The notes beneath the pieces are model-generated. The model saw only the letters and a program-made list of their open reading frames with translations. It had not been told where the DNA came from and ran no database searches. DNA of 64,000 nt from Selaginella tamariscina (taxonomy: Eukaryota > Streptophyta > Lycopodiopsida > Selaginellales > Selaginellaceae). Of the stretch, positions 45,609 through 57,938 are shown one piece after another (the first letter of the stretch is position 1; every line of letters begins with the position of its first letter). Position numbers and translations under genes: made by a program. The stretch spans positions 343,149-407,148 of the forward strand of contig PUQB01000188.1 in assembly GCA_003024785.1 (NCBI GenBank), given 5' to 3'.

Positions 45609-46472
45609 TGTAAGAATCATGGTCATTTTTTTCCTTTCACAGGACTTGAACCCGAGACCTTTTGACTAACACACACATGTGTTAACCAACTGGTCCGTAT
45701 GAAGGAATGTTAGAAGTTTATTCATGGGGCAAAATTACAACCAACAATTCCAAGATTTTCCCCTACATACTATGCCGTTTGTACTACTTCTCTAGCTAGC
45801 TAAAAAAAATACTATGTAACCTTAGACCATGTTCCACTACCTCACTACGTCAGCAGCCACGTCGGCAGCCACATCAGCAGCCACGTCAGCAGCCACGCCA
45901 GCAGCCACGTCAGCAGCCACGACAGGCACGCAGGACAGACAGGCAGGACAATGCCAATCACCAGAAAGCTTACACGCACCTGGTTCCTCATCCGTGGGAG
46001 TCCACTAGCCACCTAGGTGGGCTCCATCTCCACTTCACCTGACGTTGAGTTTTACTCCAAGCAGTGGAAGCCACTGTCTTTCGAGAAAGTCCCGCTCCTC
46101 CAGATCACCTCGTTCCCAAGCAACCTCATGGTGAGAAAGCCACTGCCGACACCACCAACTGGTCCATATGATCCTGAATGCTGAACTACAACCATCAACA
46201 GCAAGATGTATATTCATATGCATGTTCCAGACCATTGTGGACCACACATTCCAACCAGTTGTGGATCACACATTCCAGACCAGTTGTGGACCACAACATC
46301 CTCAGGACCTCAGATATATAATAGGGTTCCAGTTCCAAGTTTTCAGAATCATTCAACACCAGTCTTCGGCCTTGTGTTTCATTTTGTATTCATTTCTTTT
46401 TTGAATACAATCTCTCCTTTTAAGGTTCCACCCTTGTTCTAAAGGTTTCGCCCTTTGCACAAGGTCGTGACA
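45609..46472 (+). repeat. Gypsy-2 3' LTR (~864 bp)
   Basis: It starts TGTAAGAATCATGG and ends CGTGACA. It contains the tRNA-like boxes on the minus strand (A box 45696-45686, B box GGTTCAAGTCC 45652-45642). The CACGTCAGCAGC-type repeat is longer here (45846-45930). Confidence 0.85.
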
Positions 46473-49276
46473 GCTACTAGCATTTCATTAAATTGTTAAT
46501 GTTAAAATAAGGAAGTTATATAATATATATATATATATAATATATATATTATATATAATATATATAATATATATCACATAAAGACAGCATTAACATGTAT
46601 ATAGAAAATACCTTATTATGAGCGTTACTAATCTTTATAATGTGTAGTGTATTAATTTTCATAAATTTTCAAAGCGTGAAAATTTGCTTCATTAACATCA
46701 ATTATGAATATATATATATATATATAAAAAATACTATTGGAGAGATAAGAAATGCACCTGGCCTTACTTCACTTGCTCCTAGCTTGATACCAATCTCTTA
46801 TTAAAACCCAACCTACAACCATTCGTCGAGTGTGTCCAAAATTTCATTATACCATTAACCACATTGTTGTAAAACTAGGTGTAGCATGTCGACATGTTGG
46901 GACATAAAAGTAACATTCATAAAAAGAATTTTATGCTTTGAATGGTGAGTACCTTTCAGGAAGTATACAGCTTGCTATAATATATAGAGAAGTGAAATAC
47001 TTAAGGAACATTTTGCAAAAGTTGAGTCTTAAAAAGATAGAATCATTGAATTTGGCCATGCTACAAATAAGTCAAAGCTATGGACATCACAAGTTTATAT
47101 CAATAATATCTTCATAAGAAAAAGGGGTGACTTGAAAGTGGCACAAGCTTGTTATATGTATAACCCTAGTATGCAATTGTTAGTTTTCCAACTTACACAA
47201 TATGTGAGTTCTTATCAACTTGAATTTAATGAATATAAGCCACTTCTCTCATTAACTTAGAAGCACAAATCTTTTAGAAGATATGTTAGTAATAAGATGA
47301 ATTGCTAGCACTAGTGAATCACACATAAAACAAGTACGTATCAAGAATATTTACAATCTGTCCACAAGGTTTTGAAGAAACTTGTGTTGCATGAAACATG
47401 TGTGATAACTATTGATATTCATGACTTAAGAGTTGAGTTTGCAACTTACTTGCACATAATTCAAATTAATAAAAAATTTAGACTTTAACTCTGTAATTGG
47501 AAAACAAGCACAGCAAAATATATAGAAATGCTTTATTAATAATACATAGTAGTTCTACTATTTAGTTTGTTAGTGAGATGATTAATTAAACATGGGGTTT
47601 GTACATTTTTTTACTTTCACATTAAATATGTATAGTTATTTATATAGTTATATTTGGCTTCTTTTCATCACTATAGAAATGTATGAGATTATATAAATAA
47701 ATATTAAATTTATGTATGTTATATAAGAATAGTATGTGTGTGAGAGAGAAGAGAAAGAGAGATTTTTAAATTTATGCATATATTTAAAAGTCTACATATA
47801 TAAAAAAAACACATTTCATACATGTAAAATTACATAAGAGAGAGGTGCACACATGTATACACACACAATGTAGGCATATACATGAATATGCTTATCTAGG
47901 CCCCATACATAATAAAATAAACACTTAATAATGAAAGAAATACCAAAACATTTTATAAATATATAAATAAGTAAAAACTTCTAAATTACTTGAATAAGAA
48001 TATAACATTCAATTAACAATTAAAGTTCTTTAATGTTACATTGTTATTTACATTTCACAAATTATTAATGTTAAAATAAACAAGAAAGTTATATGTTATA
48101 TTATATAAACACAACAATATAAAGTTTACTTCATTAAGGATTAAGTTATCAATCTTTATAATGTTGTACTGCATATGATATTTAAGGATTTTTAAAGTCT
48201 AAAAATTTGCTTCATTAACATTAATAATGAATATATATGTATCATATTAATATATATAGCTGTTTTTGATATACATTACTTCATTTACTCTTGTTTCTAA
48301 ATTGATGTCAATCTTTTGTTAAATGTACACTACCTAGGCTTCGATATTGCAATTCCTAAGTATTGCAACAACGAAACTTAAAATTTCAAATAAGAATCCA
48401 AACTGTTTACATTATTCTTCCAATACATAATATGTCTTATATGGCATATTAATATAATAATGCTTAAAATGGTGGTGACCTTGATATTAAAATTAATTTG
48501 TATTAATTTTTTAATGTTGCTTTGGGTAAACTACATTAGCTTTAACGGCTTGCATGTCAATATAATTCATTATTGTCAATCCACACTACCACTTAACGAA
48601 AAATTTAAACACATTATAATTATTATGGCCATGAGCATTATGTTAGGTGTATATTTGCATTATCACTCATTTAAGTATTCAACATAATATTTATAAGAAA
48701 ATAACTATTTTAAATTCTTTTGTTAATGTCATCCAATACTCCTAATATCAATGATTTGAAGTTCTTGACAAATCATGATATTTATTTATAAATAATCATA
48801 ATTATTGTTTCAAAGTCTTGTCACACAAGACACTTATCAATTTAATAAAGAATATTATTGTCAAATAAACACATGTACCCACATATTTTAATTCCAAAGG
48901 AATACAATTAAACAGTTGGCAACTATGATTTACTGTTTTATTTATTTTATATTGTTTCTTTTTTTGTAAGATCATTCCCACTACTTATGTCATTTCCATA
49001 GGGCATATCACGATCACTAGCAAGACTATGTACACTTGGAGTAGTTATCCATGTGAGGCGGGAGTGGTAACCATCCGTCCGTAGTGAAATCATTTGCCCA
49101 TCATTGAAACCTTCAGCACCGGCCGAGAATACAGATTTATTATTTTAACACACCACACACATTGTATCATGTGAGCAAACACAGAAGAGACCGATTGTTT
49201 AAAGAAATCTCTATCCTCGTTGTGGTTGAAATTCTCTTTCCATTTCCCCCCTCTCTCTCTCTCTCTTCCTTTCCCC

Positions 49277-49318
<42 letters not shown>

Positions 49319-50112
49319 ACGGGGTGCGTGCAGGTTGGCCAACTTAGGACTTGGAGTCTGGTTCCTGTCCTTGGTCAGAGTCCATTCTGTCCTTTGGCCG
49401 GCCAAAAGATGTGGAGTCTGGGATTATCACCCATTTATACTCATGTATCAAGTACCATTAAATGTAAAGAATGGAATGTAAAAGAATGCATGTGTATGCA
49501 TATCCATATGTGGATTCTCAACACACCCTCACAATGTGTATTAAAGTATATACTGTGTTCAAGCATAACTAAATAAATTTATTTATAATTCGAATTTTAA
49601 AAATATAGCATAAATGATTCAGTTGGAAATATGGCAAATCGATATTAAAAACATAAATATAATACCAAAAACATCATAGAACTAACGGTGAACACGTGTC
49701 CACAAGAAAATGCTACACATGCTAAGCCACCTGTCATCATGTGCCATGCAGCACAAAACTATTTCAGATATCACAAGTTGATAACCTATTGGAGTAGTGT
49801 ACTGTTCAATATGTCAGAGAGCACACAGCAATAAACTTTAACATTATGGATGCACATGGTCTGGACCATTTTACTAAGTGAACCCCCTCGGTGTTTTTCT
49901 TCATCGATGATTGTAAAAGTTGTAGGTTAAAACACGTAACTTTAATTTTAACTAACATGAAGGCTAAAAAATATCAAGGATATTTTTTAATTTGATTGCC
50001 TTACTTAATTAGGCACTCTTAATACATAAGAAGATCTACGTTTTGTAGTGAATTTTACAGTCATTCAAATTAATTTTGCGCTCTAGGCCCTAAACGACGC
50101 CTTTTCTTTCCC
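46473..50112. other. AT-rich backbone, D' unit, right part
   Basis: This resumes the unit backbone (equivalent to 7220-10780 in A) after gypsy-2. It is more diverged, with broken TA tracts at 46515-46574. It carries about 68 bp near 49013-49080 that A and B lack. CT and CA runs lie at 49250-49320. No gene is seen. Confidence 0.65.
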
Positions 50113-50132
50113 CCGGGGAATGGAGGATTAGC

Positions 50133-50320
50133 AAAAACCGGGCTTCGTACAACGGGCTTTTCGCATATTCCCGAATATCCAGGAATATTCTGTCAAATAA
50201 AAGGGAATATTCTAGAATATTCTGCCAAGTAGATTATCTTTAACTTTCATATAAAATGCCGACCAACAAGTGAAAAACGCTAATTATTTGCCGACTAGAC
50301 TTTACTATACCGACTAAACT
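50133..50320. repeat. Left terminal and subterminal repeats of the MULE-like element
   Basis: A terminal AAAAACCGGGCTTCG is followed by several GAATATTC palindromes (50165-50225). Three direct copies of a TGCCGAC/TACCGACT motif lie at 50257, 50289 and 50308. Such clusters are typical transposase-binding regions. Confidence 0.6.
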
Positions 50321-53300
50321 TAAAAGTCGCAGGTTCGCATTGCGCTTGCAACCAACCAATAACCGATGCACTTCTGCTGGAGTAAGGGTCCGCCTCTGTA
50401 AGAAGTAAGTAATCGTTGGGTCCAATCCAAGAACATGAGTGTACACAAAATACATGTGTTGGCAGGGGCTCCAGTTCTTGGCTTTCTGAAAAGTTGCACA
50501 AGTGCATGACGGAACAGAGAAATTGTTACCTTAGCAGATTGCATGCCTGCAGAGACAATGAAGGCCTCAGTCTTCCCTCTTTGAACCACCTCCACGTTGT
50601 TGATCCGACCTTGAAGAATCTTTGCCTGGTTGTAATGTTTCTCATGTTCCTTGGACATTCTTGTTGGTGTTCGCACACTCCGTCCATGGTATGTTGGTAC
50701 TCTATGTGCTCCCTCTCCTCTTGGTGGTGATGGTGTTCGATCCATTCGGCTACTACTGTCGTCTACCATTTCTTCAAATCCCTCCAACTTGAATCCTGCT
50801 TTCAGAAGAGCTTCAACCTCATTTGCATTCAAGTTTGTTCCTTTTTGAACTGGCCAAACCTCTGGAACTTCTGGAATACTCTCAGGAGGAATCCCTGCAT
50901 ATGGTCGTCTGAAGCAACAAGAATCGCGTGGGCAGAACCATAACATCTGATGAGTGAACTCAATGTTCCCAAATGCATTTGTATATTGCCGTCTACCGTG
51001 AAATCCTGGTGCCGGTACACGATGTGGATATCCTATGGGTCTGCCACACTTGCTGTTACCGTCCTGAGTGAGACCTAGACATTTCACCTGACTTGCCTCC
51101 CCAATGCGTCTGATGGCCCACTGAGTCATCAACGTCTCTCTTTCAGTGACATTGACATCTTGAAACTTGAGTTTTTTCCTGCGTGCATTTGGGATGACTT
51201 GTTCTGCATATTGTGTGTCATGTCTATGTGTACGAAGTGCATCAATCCCATGGTCCCCAGTTGACGGTTGACGAACGGTTCGAACACGAACATTTGTTGT
51301 AGAGGCAAACTCTGGACTTGCAAGATGCTCTTCATCACTAACAAGATTTGCAAAAGTTGTTGGAGACACTGATTTTCCCGCTGAAAGTTTCTGCTGTGCA
51401 CGTTTCAGAAGAGTTTCCATGGAAGGACCTGTGCCTGAATATCTCCCTTCAAATGATGCCTTGACCTTTGCACTTTGGAAAACAGCATCTGTTAAATCTA
51501 ACATTGTTGCCTCCAACAAAGGAACACGCTTCGTCAGCCTTGCTCTTCGTGCTCTTGCATGAACAACTTCGGAGTTGTTAGTGGTAGGCACATTCGCAAC
51601 ACCATCTTCTGTCAAGTCAATTATCTCTGTCATGGAAATATGATCTTCATGTCTTGCCCACCATGACAGCCATGTTTGCAAAGCGCTAACGTTACTGGAC
51701 CTGCCTTCCCAAAATGACTCCAACATTACTCGTCGTTCCAACTTATCTTGGTTGGTTAGTGCTGCAGGCCATGAGCGTGCAAGGTTCATGTGCTCCTCCC
51801 TGTGTTCCTCAAGTATCCACTTCTTTGTAACTTGACGCACTGACTGCATGTAATGGAACAAACAACTCCTTTCTCTTCCTCTCATCTTTGACCCATTGTT
51901 GAAAACTTGACGCAATGCTAACCAAATTGCAACCTGACTCATCTGACATGAACCCCGCAAAGTTCACATTATGAAGTCCTTGCTTGCTGCACACTTGAAG
52001 CATAGTGTTCAAAAATTTGATCACCGCCACACTATCCTCCCTGATCATGTCACCATAAGCAAGTGTCACCATCGACCTTAAACTACACAAACATAAGTGC
52101 ATTATATTAGTAAGTATTTTAAAACATAGATATGTTAATACTTACAATGGATCATAGAGATGTATTCCCAGTGTACACCAATCATCAATACGATATGTGT
52201 GGTCTAGCACCACCCACTGCTGTTCGAGATCACCTCCAGATTGACACCTTCTAATGTAGTCTATTCCGGATCCTGGGCCGGCAACCGTCATTTTGAAGAT
52301 TAAAGGCTGCTCTTCAGCTCCGTTGAGGTCCATTCCGGGTATGTGGATAACATGTATGAATGGGATTGATAGCTTCTTCTTTAACTGCAGAAGTCCTTCG
52401 TAACCTTCTTTGAAACGAGTGTCTCTTGTTCTAGCCTGAGATATCCATTCTCTTGTTCTACAGTGGAAAGGTTAAGCATCTCCAAAAGGAAATAATAATT
52501 TTTTTGCTTACCGGCGGTGATTTGTGAGTGGTAGTAGATCTGACAGAACCTTGTCGTATGATACATCTCCAGAATCTGTTACCAGTTTTTCCAAAATTAT
52601 ATTGCGTGCTGCTTGAAACTCTATGACACGTTGATTAGTTCTTGGGGTTGCAGCGACTGCTTTGTTGATTGTCTCCTTAGCTCTGTCTTTAGAGACCATG
52701 GATTCGGGTGGTCTACGTGGGTGTTGATGTTCTCCAAGATGGATGAAAAGCCTCGTGCATGTGATATCATCTGGAATTATGTAATATGCAACAACGGAGC
52801 ATGTCTGCACTAGAAGGGGCTCATTGTTGCAATGCACACACTTCATTCCAAGCACTCTACCATCTGAAGATAACTGGACTTTATCAATGGTGCCCTTAAA
52901 TTGGCAGTCATTTGCTTTCTTACTGAAGCTGATGAACGGACATGTTTCCTTTACGCATTTCATGTGGCCAATACATGAACTGCGACTAACACGAGCTGGA
53001 ACATTCCAATGTGTTGTGCAGCGTTGAGTCCAGTAATCACACCCATCCTTCCTATTCATCCCTTTGTACTTGTCCTTCATTGTTTCGTGTGCTGGCAACT
53101 CGTAAATCACATTTCCGTTGCAATCTTCTGGGACCTCAGCAACTTGCTGAATCGATGACGAGACCACCAGTTGCTTCCCAATCCTACATCTCTGACTATT
53201 GCGAAGTATTGTTACCATAGAATTGTCCCGATCTGTTGTCTCCAACCGGAATAGCGGTCCTTTGGAAGGAAGAAGTGTGTAATACACAAAACTGCTAGCT

Positions 53301-53491
53301 CTTGCCCCTTCTGGTTCTACCTCAACATTCGCAGCATCTCCACCAACAACAGACATCAAATGCAGCACTTTAAAAGATTGCCAAGGTGGAATGTCAAATG
53401 CAGACCTGAGATCTGTTTCAAAGACAAATGCAATACCATCTTCATCTGCAGGGAAGTCCTTGTCAACACCATTGTAGCTGATTCTTGCCAT
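50240..53491 (-). pseudogene. MULE-type DDE transposase, three exons, frameshifted
   Basis: The start at 53491 encodes MARISYNGVDKDF. Exon a is 53491-52512, exon b is 52457-52146 and exon c begins at 52076; all splice sites are GT-AG with matching phase. Exon a ends with a cysteine/histidine cluster (CTTHWN, CIGHMKC, CVHCNN, HLGEHQHPRRP) like the WRKY-GCM1/FLYWCH zinc fingers of MULE transposases. Exon b has WVVLDHTYRID, a likely first catalytic Asp. Exon c has GFMSDESGC, a likely second Asp, and RSCLFHYMQS, the family C-x-H motif. A one-base break near 51925 and another near 50430 disrupt the frame. Further on come EIIDLTEDG (a SUMO-interaction-like motif) and cysteine pairs near 51050-50910. 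The third catalytic residue was not identified. Confidence 0.65.
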
Positions 53492-53533
53492 GTAGCAAAA
53501 ATGGAACAAACAAAAGTTAAAATTCAAAGACAA

Positions 53534-54429
53534 TGAACATATTACACACGATGGTTAATGTGTTTGTTAGTCGTGAGGCAATCATTTCATTGACAAATAT
53601 TAAAAATAATATTAATTGCGTGCGTCTGGGTAGAAGAGTGAAATTAATTTACTGCGTCTGGGTAGGTTTTTTTAAATTAAAAAGTTTTACTATGTACAAG
53701 TGGCGATCATGCATGCAATATGTTTACAGAAATTAGGTTGGTTTTTAATTGATTTAGGGCGGCTAGGGTTTTGCAATTAGGGCGGCTAGGGCAGCGAGGG
53801 CGGCTAGGTTTTCGTGGAGCAGCTTTGGGGGCATAGCGTGGAGCAAGTGTGGCTCCAGGGATTAATCACAATAGGCTTCCATTGAGGGGGTGAGTATTTT
53901 CTGATTTCTTCATGATCTGCTCATGATCTTTCATGATCTGTTCATCTTTTTACATCTCTTCACAGTTGCAAGAAATCCGAGTCGGCCTGCCGACTCGGAC
54001 TGACTTCGTTGTCCGTCCCAGTCGGCAGGCCGACTGGGGTGGACTGTTCCAGATCCAGTCAACATTTTGACCGGGTTGACTGTTCCAGCCCCAGTCAGCA
54101 TTTTGACTAGGGTTGACTGTTCTAGTCCCACCTAGCATTTTGACTGGGCCTTGTTCGTTCCCAGTCCCAGTCGGCATGCCGACTGGGCCTCCCTTTGTGC
54201 CAGTCCCAGTCGGCATGCCGACTGGGACTCCCTTTGATGCCAGGCCCAGTCGGCATGCCGACTGGGACTCCCTTTGATGCCAGTCCCAGTCGGCATGCCG
54301 ACTGGGACTTACAGCAACTGCTCTCTCAGTCGGCACGCCGACTGTGAGGGCTAGTATGTTTTTTTAATTTTTATTAAACATCTTTGAACATTTATTACAG
54401 TTTTTTGTTAAACCTTATTGCTTTTGTAG
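53534..54429. promoter_or_regulatory. Divergent intergenic region of the MULE-like element
   Basis: About 0.9 kb separates the two oppositely transcribed genes. It holds a GGGCGGCTAGGG-type repeat (53756-53810) and the palindrome array at 53980-54342. Promoters for both genes should lie here; no clear TATA boxes were identified. Confidence 0.5.
53980..54342. repeat. AGTCGGCATGCCGACT palindrome array
   Basis: Seven good palindromes with the core GTCGGC-NN-GCCGAC lie at 53981, 54021, 54170, 54209, 54249, 54289 and 54329. Two or three decayed copies (GTCAACATTTTGAC type) lie between 54057 and 54140. Spacing is close to 40 bp, about four helical turns, so all sites would face the same side of the DNA. 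Confidence 0.8.
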
Positions 54430-57400
54430 ATGCGCTCTTCACAACGTTTACAAGAAAAGAAGATGAAGGAGCCTACTGAGAGAGAAGCAGAAGCTAGAGC
54501 TGCAATTCAGAGAGGGCGTCGGGGTCGTGGGAGAGGAAGTAGGAAGCTGGCTGTGGTTCAGGAACAAGGACCTTCAAGTGATGCTCCAGTTGAACAGGCA
54601 AGCCAGCAGGACTGGTCAGGAGAGCAAGAGGATGTAGTTCAACCCCAACAAGAACAATCAGACTTTGTTGAAGAAGTTGAGGATGATGTCTTACCACAGG
54701 AGACACAGGAGCAGACAGAAGGCACACAAGCCTCATGCGCAGTGACTTTGTCGAGTGACGAAGAGGATGAACCCAAGAGCAAGAAGAGACGACGCAAAGC
54801 TGCTGGAGATTCAGAGGCTGCTAAGAAGAAGAAGAAGGGGAAAGCAGAAGTGCCAGATAATGAGGAAGTTTACAACATTGCAGCCAGCATGCATTCGGAG
54901 AGTGCAGTGCGTCTTCTCGCGAAGATCACAATCCGAGAATATGGAGAGGCACCGGATGTCCCTATTTGCCGAATTCTGGGAAATGAGCAGGTGCGGAGAG
55001 TCAATCCAGCGGATCTGGAATCTTTGACTAGGAGTTTCAAGAAGGCAGTTGGTTATTTGCGCAACACCACTCAGTTCATCCTTCAAGTTGGGGACCCCAT
55101 GACAGATGCAGATCTGGCAGCATTGAGAAGCGATGAAGCGATGTATGCTCAGCATTTGGCTTTTGAGGAGGAGCTTCAGTCCGACATGTTCCGGCAATGG
55201 GCACCAATGCTTTCGATGAAGAAGTTCATCTGTTGGGATGGTAATCACAGGCTAAAGGTGCTTCAGAAGCTGTACACAGAAGACACGGAAGATAAGATCA
55301 GTGGGCAGTGAGAGTGCGTTCAGGCTTCATCCGTGCTGGGGTCATGGATAATCTTCAGCTTGTGACAATGTTTCAGCAAATTAATAGGTAAACATAGTGA
55401 CCTCTAGATCATAGGATTAACTAACTTCGAGCTTTTCAAATATGCAGTTCCTCCGCAACGGCAGTGCAAACCACACTGCCACATCTTCTGCTATCTGTGA
55501 AGACATGTTGCACCAGTGAGGAGGGCACAGCGAAGATCTTGGCCAGGCTCAGTGACAAGGAACGAGATGACATAAGAAAGTGGAAGGAAAGCGCGACTGG
55601 ACAACAAGCTTGGCATCCACTTCCGAATTTGATCTGTGCAAAGATCTTTTTTGAGGTACCATGTCTCACACTTATATTACTTAGTTGATTACGTCTGTGA
55701 ATTACAGAGTGAGATTGAGGATGATCTTGAGAAGGCTGCAAGGGCATCCAAAGGCAACAAATACCAGGAGCAACAACAGGTCTACATTAAGCATGACAAG
55801 CGCATGATGAAGATCTTAGCCATCATCGATCCTGCATTGGGTGAAGAGTGGTTCGACAAGGTGACCCAAATCACATGGAAACAATGCAGATGGATGGGGT
55901 TGGAAAAGCTGTACGCGCTTTCAAGGGCGAGAATTCCAAACGAGACGAGAATCATGTACTTCAATAAACTGGTACGTCTCGATCTGAAGAGAGAGCAAGA
56001 GACACTTGGATTGCCGGGTGTTCAGGATAAGGAGTGGATAAGGTGGTTTACTATCGATTTGTATTGGCGGGCAATCAGAGAGGAGGCAGTACAGATTCTC
56101 ACGGGACTCATCGAGGATGGCGAGTGGAGCAGGCCGGTTACAGATTTCACGACTTGGTGCGATGAAGTGCGGGTAAAATGCAAGAACGTGATGTTCCAGC
56201 CATTCCATGAGTGTGTGAAGTTCACTTACTCCATAGAGCCGAAAGAGTTCCTCGAACACGAAGAGACAGCAAGAAGGATGATTTGGAGGTAAGGATGATC
56301 TTCTTGACATTGTTACATTCTGACACTACTATATGTTCATTACAGGTATGTCGCAGCGAGAAAGGTGCCTCACACACAGACTATGGTATTCTGGTCAGAT
56401 TACATGGAAGCACCACACATGTGGTCGAAGACAAGATCTGGCCTGACAGAGTTCGAGCGTGTACACGTACCGTTCTGGCTTGATTATCCACCTGGGCAAC
56501 CACCAACATGGGAGAAGGATCTCTACAATGAACACTCAAAAGATCTCCCATGCATCTCATGGGATCCGGCAGAGGTCGACTTCATTAAGAAGACAAAGGC
56601 CAAGGCAAAGCGGCGTCAGCCTGTGCAGCAGTCAAAGAAGACCTCAGATACAGTAGCTGGCACCTCCACTACTCGCGATCCAGCTGCCTTCTTCAATTTA
56701 TCTGAAGTGCTACCATCGCAGGGAACCATGGACATCAAGGATGACTTGGTCACATTCGTCCCTTCACTTGCTACAACTCGAGGTGATAATTTCTTGGCGA
56801 TTGATGACATCGAGGAGATGCAACAGGCCGTGCTCACGGATGAGAAGGAAGAGGAGGTTCCTGACGCTAGACTGGTTCCTTATAGAAAAGTTCAGACACA
56901 GGTGGCCAGGTACCATACAGCTGACAGCCAGACTCGCTACCAGCATATTGCGGGAGAATATGGTTTCAACTTGGTGATCTTCGACCTTCCAAATGGGACC
57001 TTGCCAGGAAATACAACGAGTGATACGCCATACCTCTACCTTGATCCAGTGAAGTTCGATGAAGCACTCCAGTTTGCAGGTATGCATATGGCTGCAAATG
57101 GTTGGTTGGTTGTGTTTGCTGCAGCAAACACCTGGGATCAAGTTGTCCGAGCTGCAAGTGTGGTGGACCTTCAACTTGCTGCAACGTACTACATCTACAG
57201 AGGGCGTGGTTGGGGCTACCGCAACAAGATGAAGGTACTTTTTTCTTTATTCATGAAGTTCATTAATGATTTTGATGTTTTAACAGGAGAGCATCCTGCT
57301 CCTTCTTGTCTTCCAAGATGCATCTAGAGGATTGCGCGATAATCCACTGCGTTTGTCATCAACAATTCTTGTTGATAATCCTGAGCGGTTCCAAGAACCA

Positions 57401-57748
57401 TGGTAGGCATTTCATTTCAACAATTTAAGTATTTACCATTATCTTCACATGCAGGATGGACTACCAACCGAAGAGCACTCGATTGATGCAGCTCGTGATA
57501 GAACGACTCACCCGGCCAGGTGATCTTATCTGGGATATAGGCAGTGGTACGGGGTCCTCAATGCTTGCAGCTATCGAGCTGGGGAGAAACATTGTTGGGA
57601 CTGAGAAGAACCCTGAGCTCGGGAAATTGCTATGAACAGGATTAAAGAGAACATCCAGCCAGAGGAAATCCCAACCCAACCAATAGCGACGTCAAGTAGG
57701 ACTGGTGGTTCACGAATTGCAGCATTGCTCAATCGTAAGAAGAAGTGA
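54430..57748 (+). CDS. ParB-like domain fused to N4/N6-type DNA methyltransferase domain, spliced
   Basis: Six exons: 54430-55387, 55448-55655, 55708-56288, 56346-57234, 57287-57402 and 57455 onward, with GT-AG introns of 52-60 bp. The start MRSSQRLQEKK leads into a basic, acidic and glutamine-rich region with an NLS-like KSKKRRRK. A ParB/sulfiredoxin-like domain follows (RRVNPADLESLTRSF, then FICWDGNHRLKVL). A long middle region has no recognised domain. The C-terminal domain has FNLVIFDLPNGT, at the place of the methylase D/N/S-P-P-Y motif, followed by PGDLIWDIGSGTGSS and LGRNIVGTEKNPE, the SAM-binding motif I. Motif IV before motif I is the beta-class order. The usual PP[YFW] is LPN here, so activity is doubtful. 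There is a one-base frame break after DKISG (about 55300). A premature TGA lies at 57633-57635, and an alternative frame continues to 57748. ParB-methylase fusions are familiar from phages and bacteria. Confidence 0.65.
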
Positions 57749-57938
57749 CAAGTGTTGAATTGTACTCTTTGGTGTTGAAATAAAACTTTAATAATACAGT
57801 ATAAACATGGCTATGATTAAATATTTTTTGTTGTTAATTGCCGACTGAGCCAAAATCCTAAATTCTAAAATATTTAGGAATATTCTAAGAATATTCTGGT
57901 AGATTCTTTAGAATATTCCGGGTCCAAGCCCGGAAGCC
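57749..57938. repeat. Right subterminal and terminal repeats of the MULE-like element
   Basis: This non-coding end carries TGCCGACT at 57839-57846, several AGAATATTC-type palindromes (57880-57910), and the terminal GGGCTTCC repeat in inverse orientation to the left end. Confidence 0.6.

Larger units (their letters stand above)
39004..46472 (+). mobile_element. Ty3/gypsy chromovirus-type LTR retrotransposon 2, degraded
   Basis: The LTRs are 39004-40004 and 45609-46472. The flanks GCTGC (38999-39003) and GCTAC (46473-46477) form a 5-bp target duplication with one substitution, and the uninterrupted site (ACTACTAGCATTTT) is seen in copy A near 7220. The order gag, protease, RT, RNase H, integrase, chromodomain is that of chromoviruses. 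A polypurine-like tract (GAAGGGGGTAAATAA) precedes the right LTR. A clear primer-binding site was not recognised. In-frame stop codons and frame breaks disable it. Confidence 0.85.

Noticed and set aside
53980..54342. Rho-independent-type terminator or replication origin
   Set aside because: The palindromes lack a following T-run and repeat at regular spacing between divergent genes; a binding-site array is the simpler reading.
50133..57938. KDZ or Helitron-type element
   Set aside because: The 11-bp target duplication, inverted ends and MULE-like C-x-H transposase motif do not fit Helitrons, and no KDZ-type CxC cluster with its transposase core was seen.
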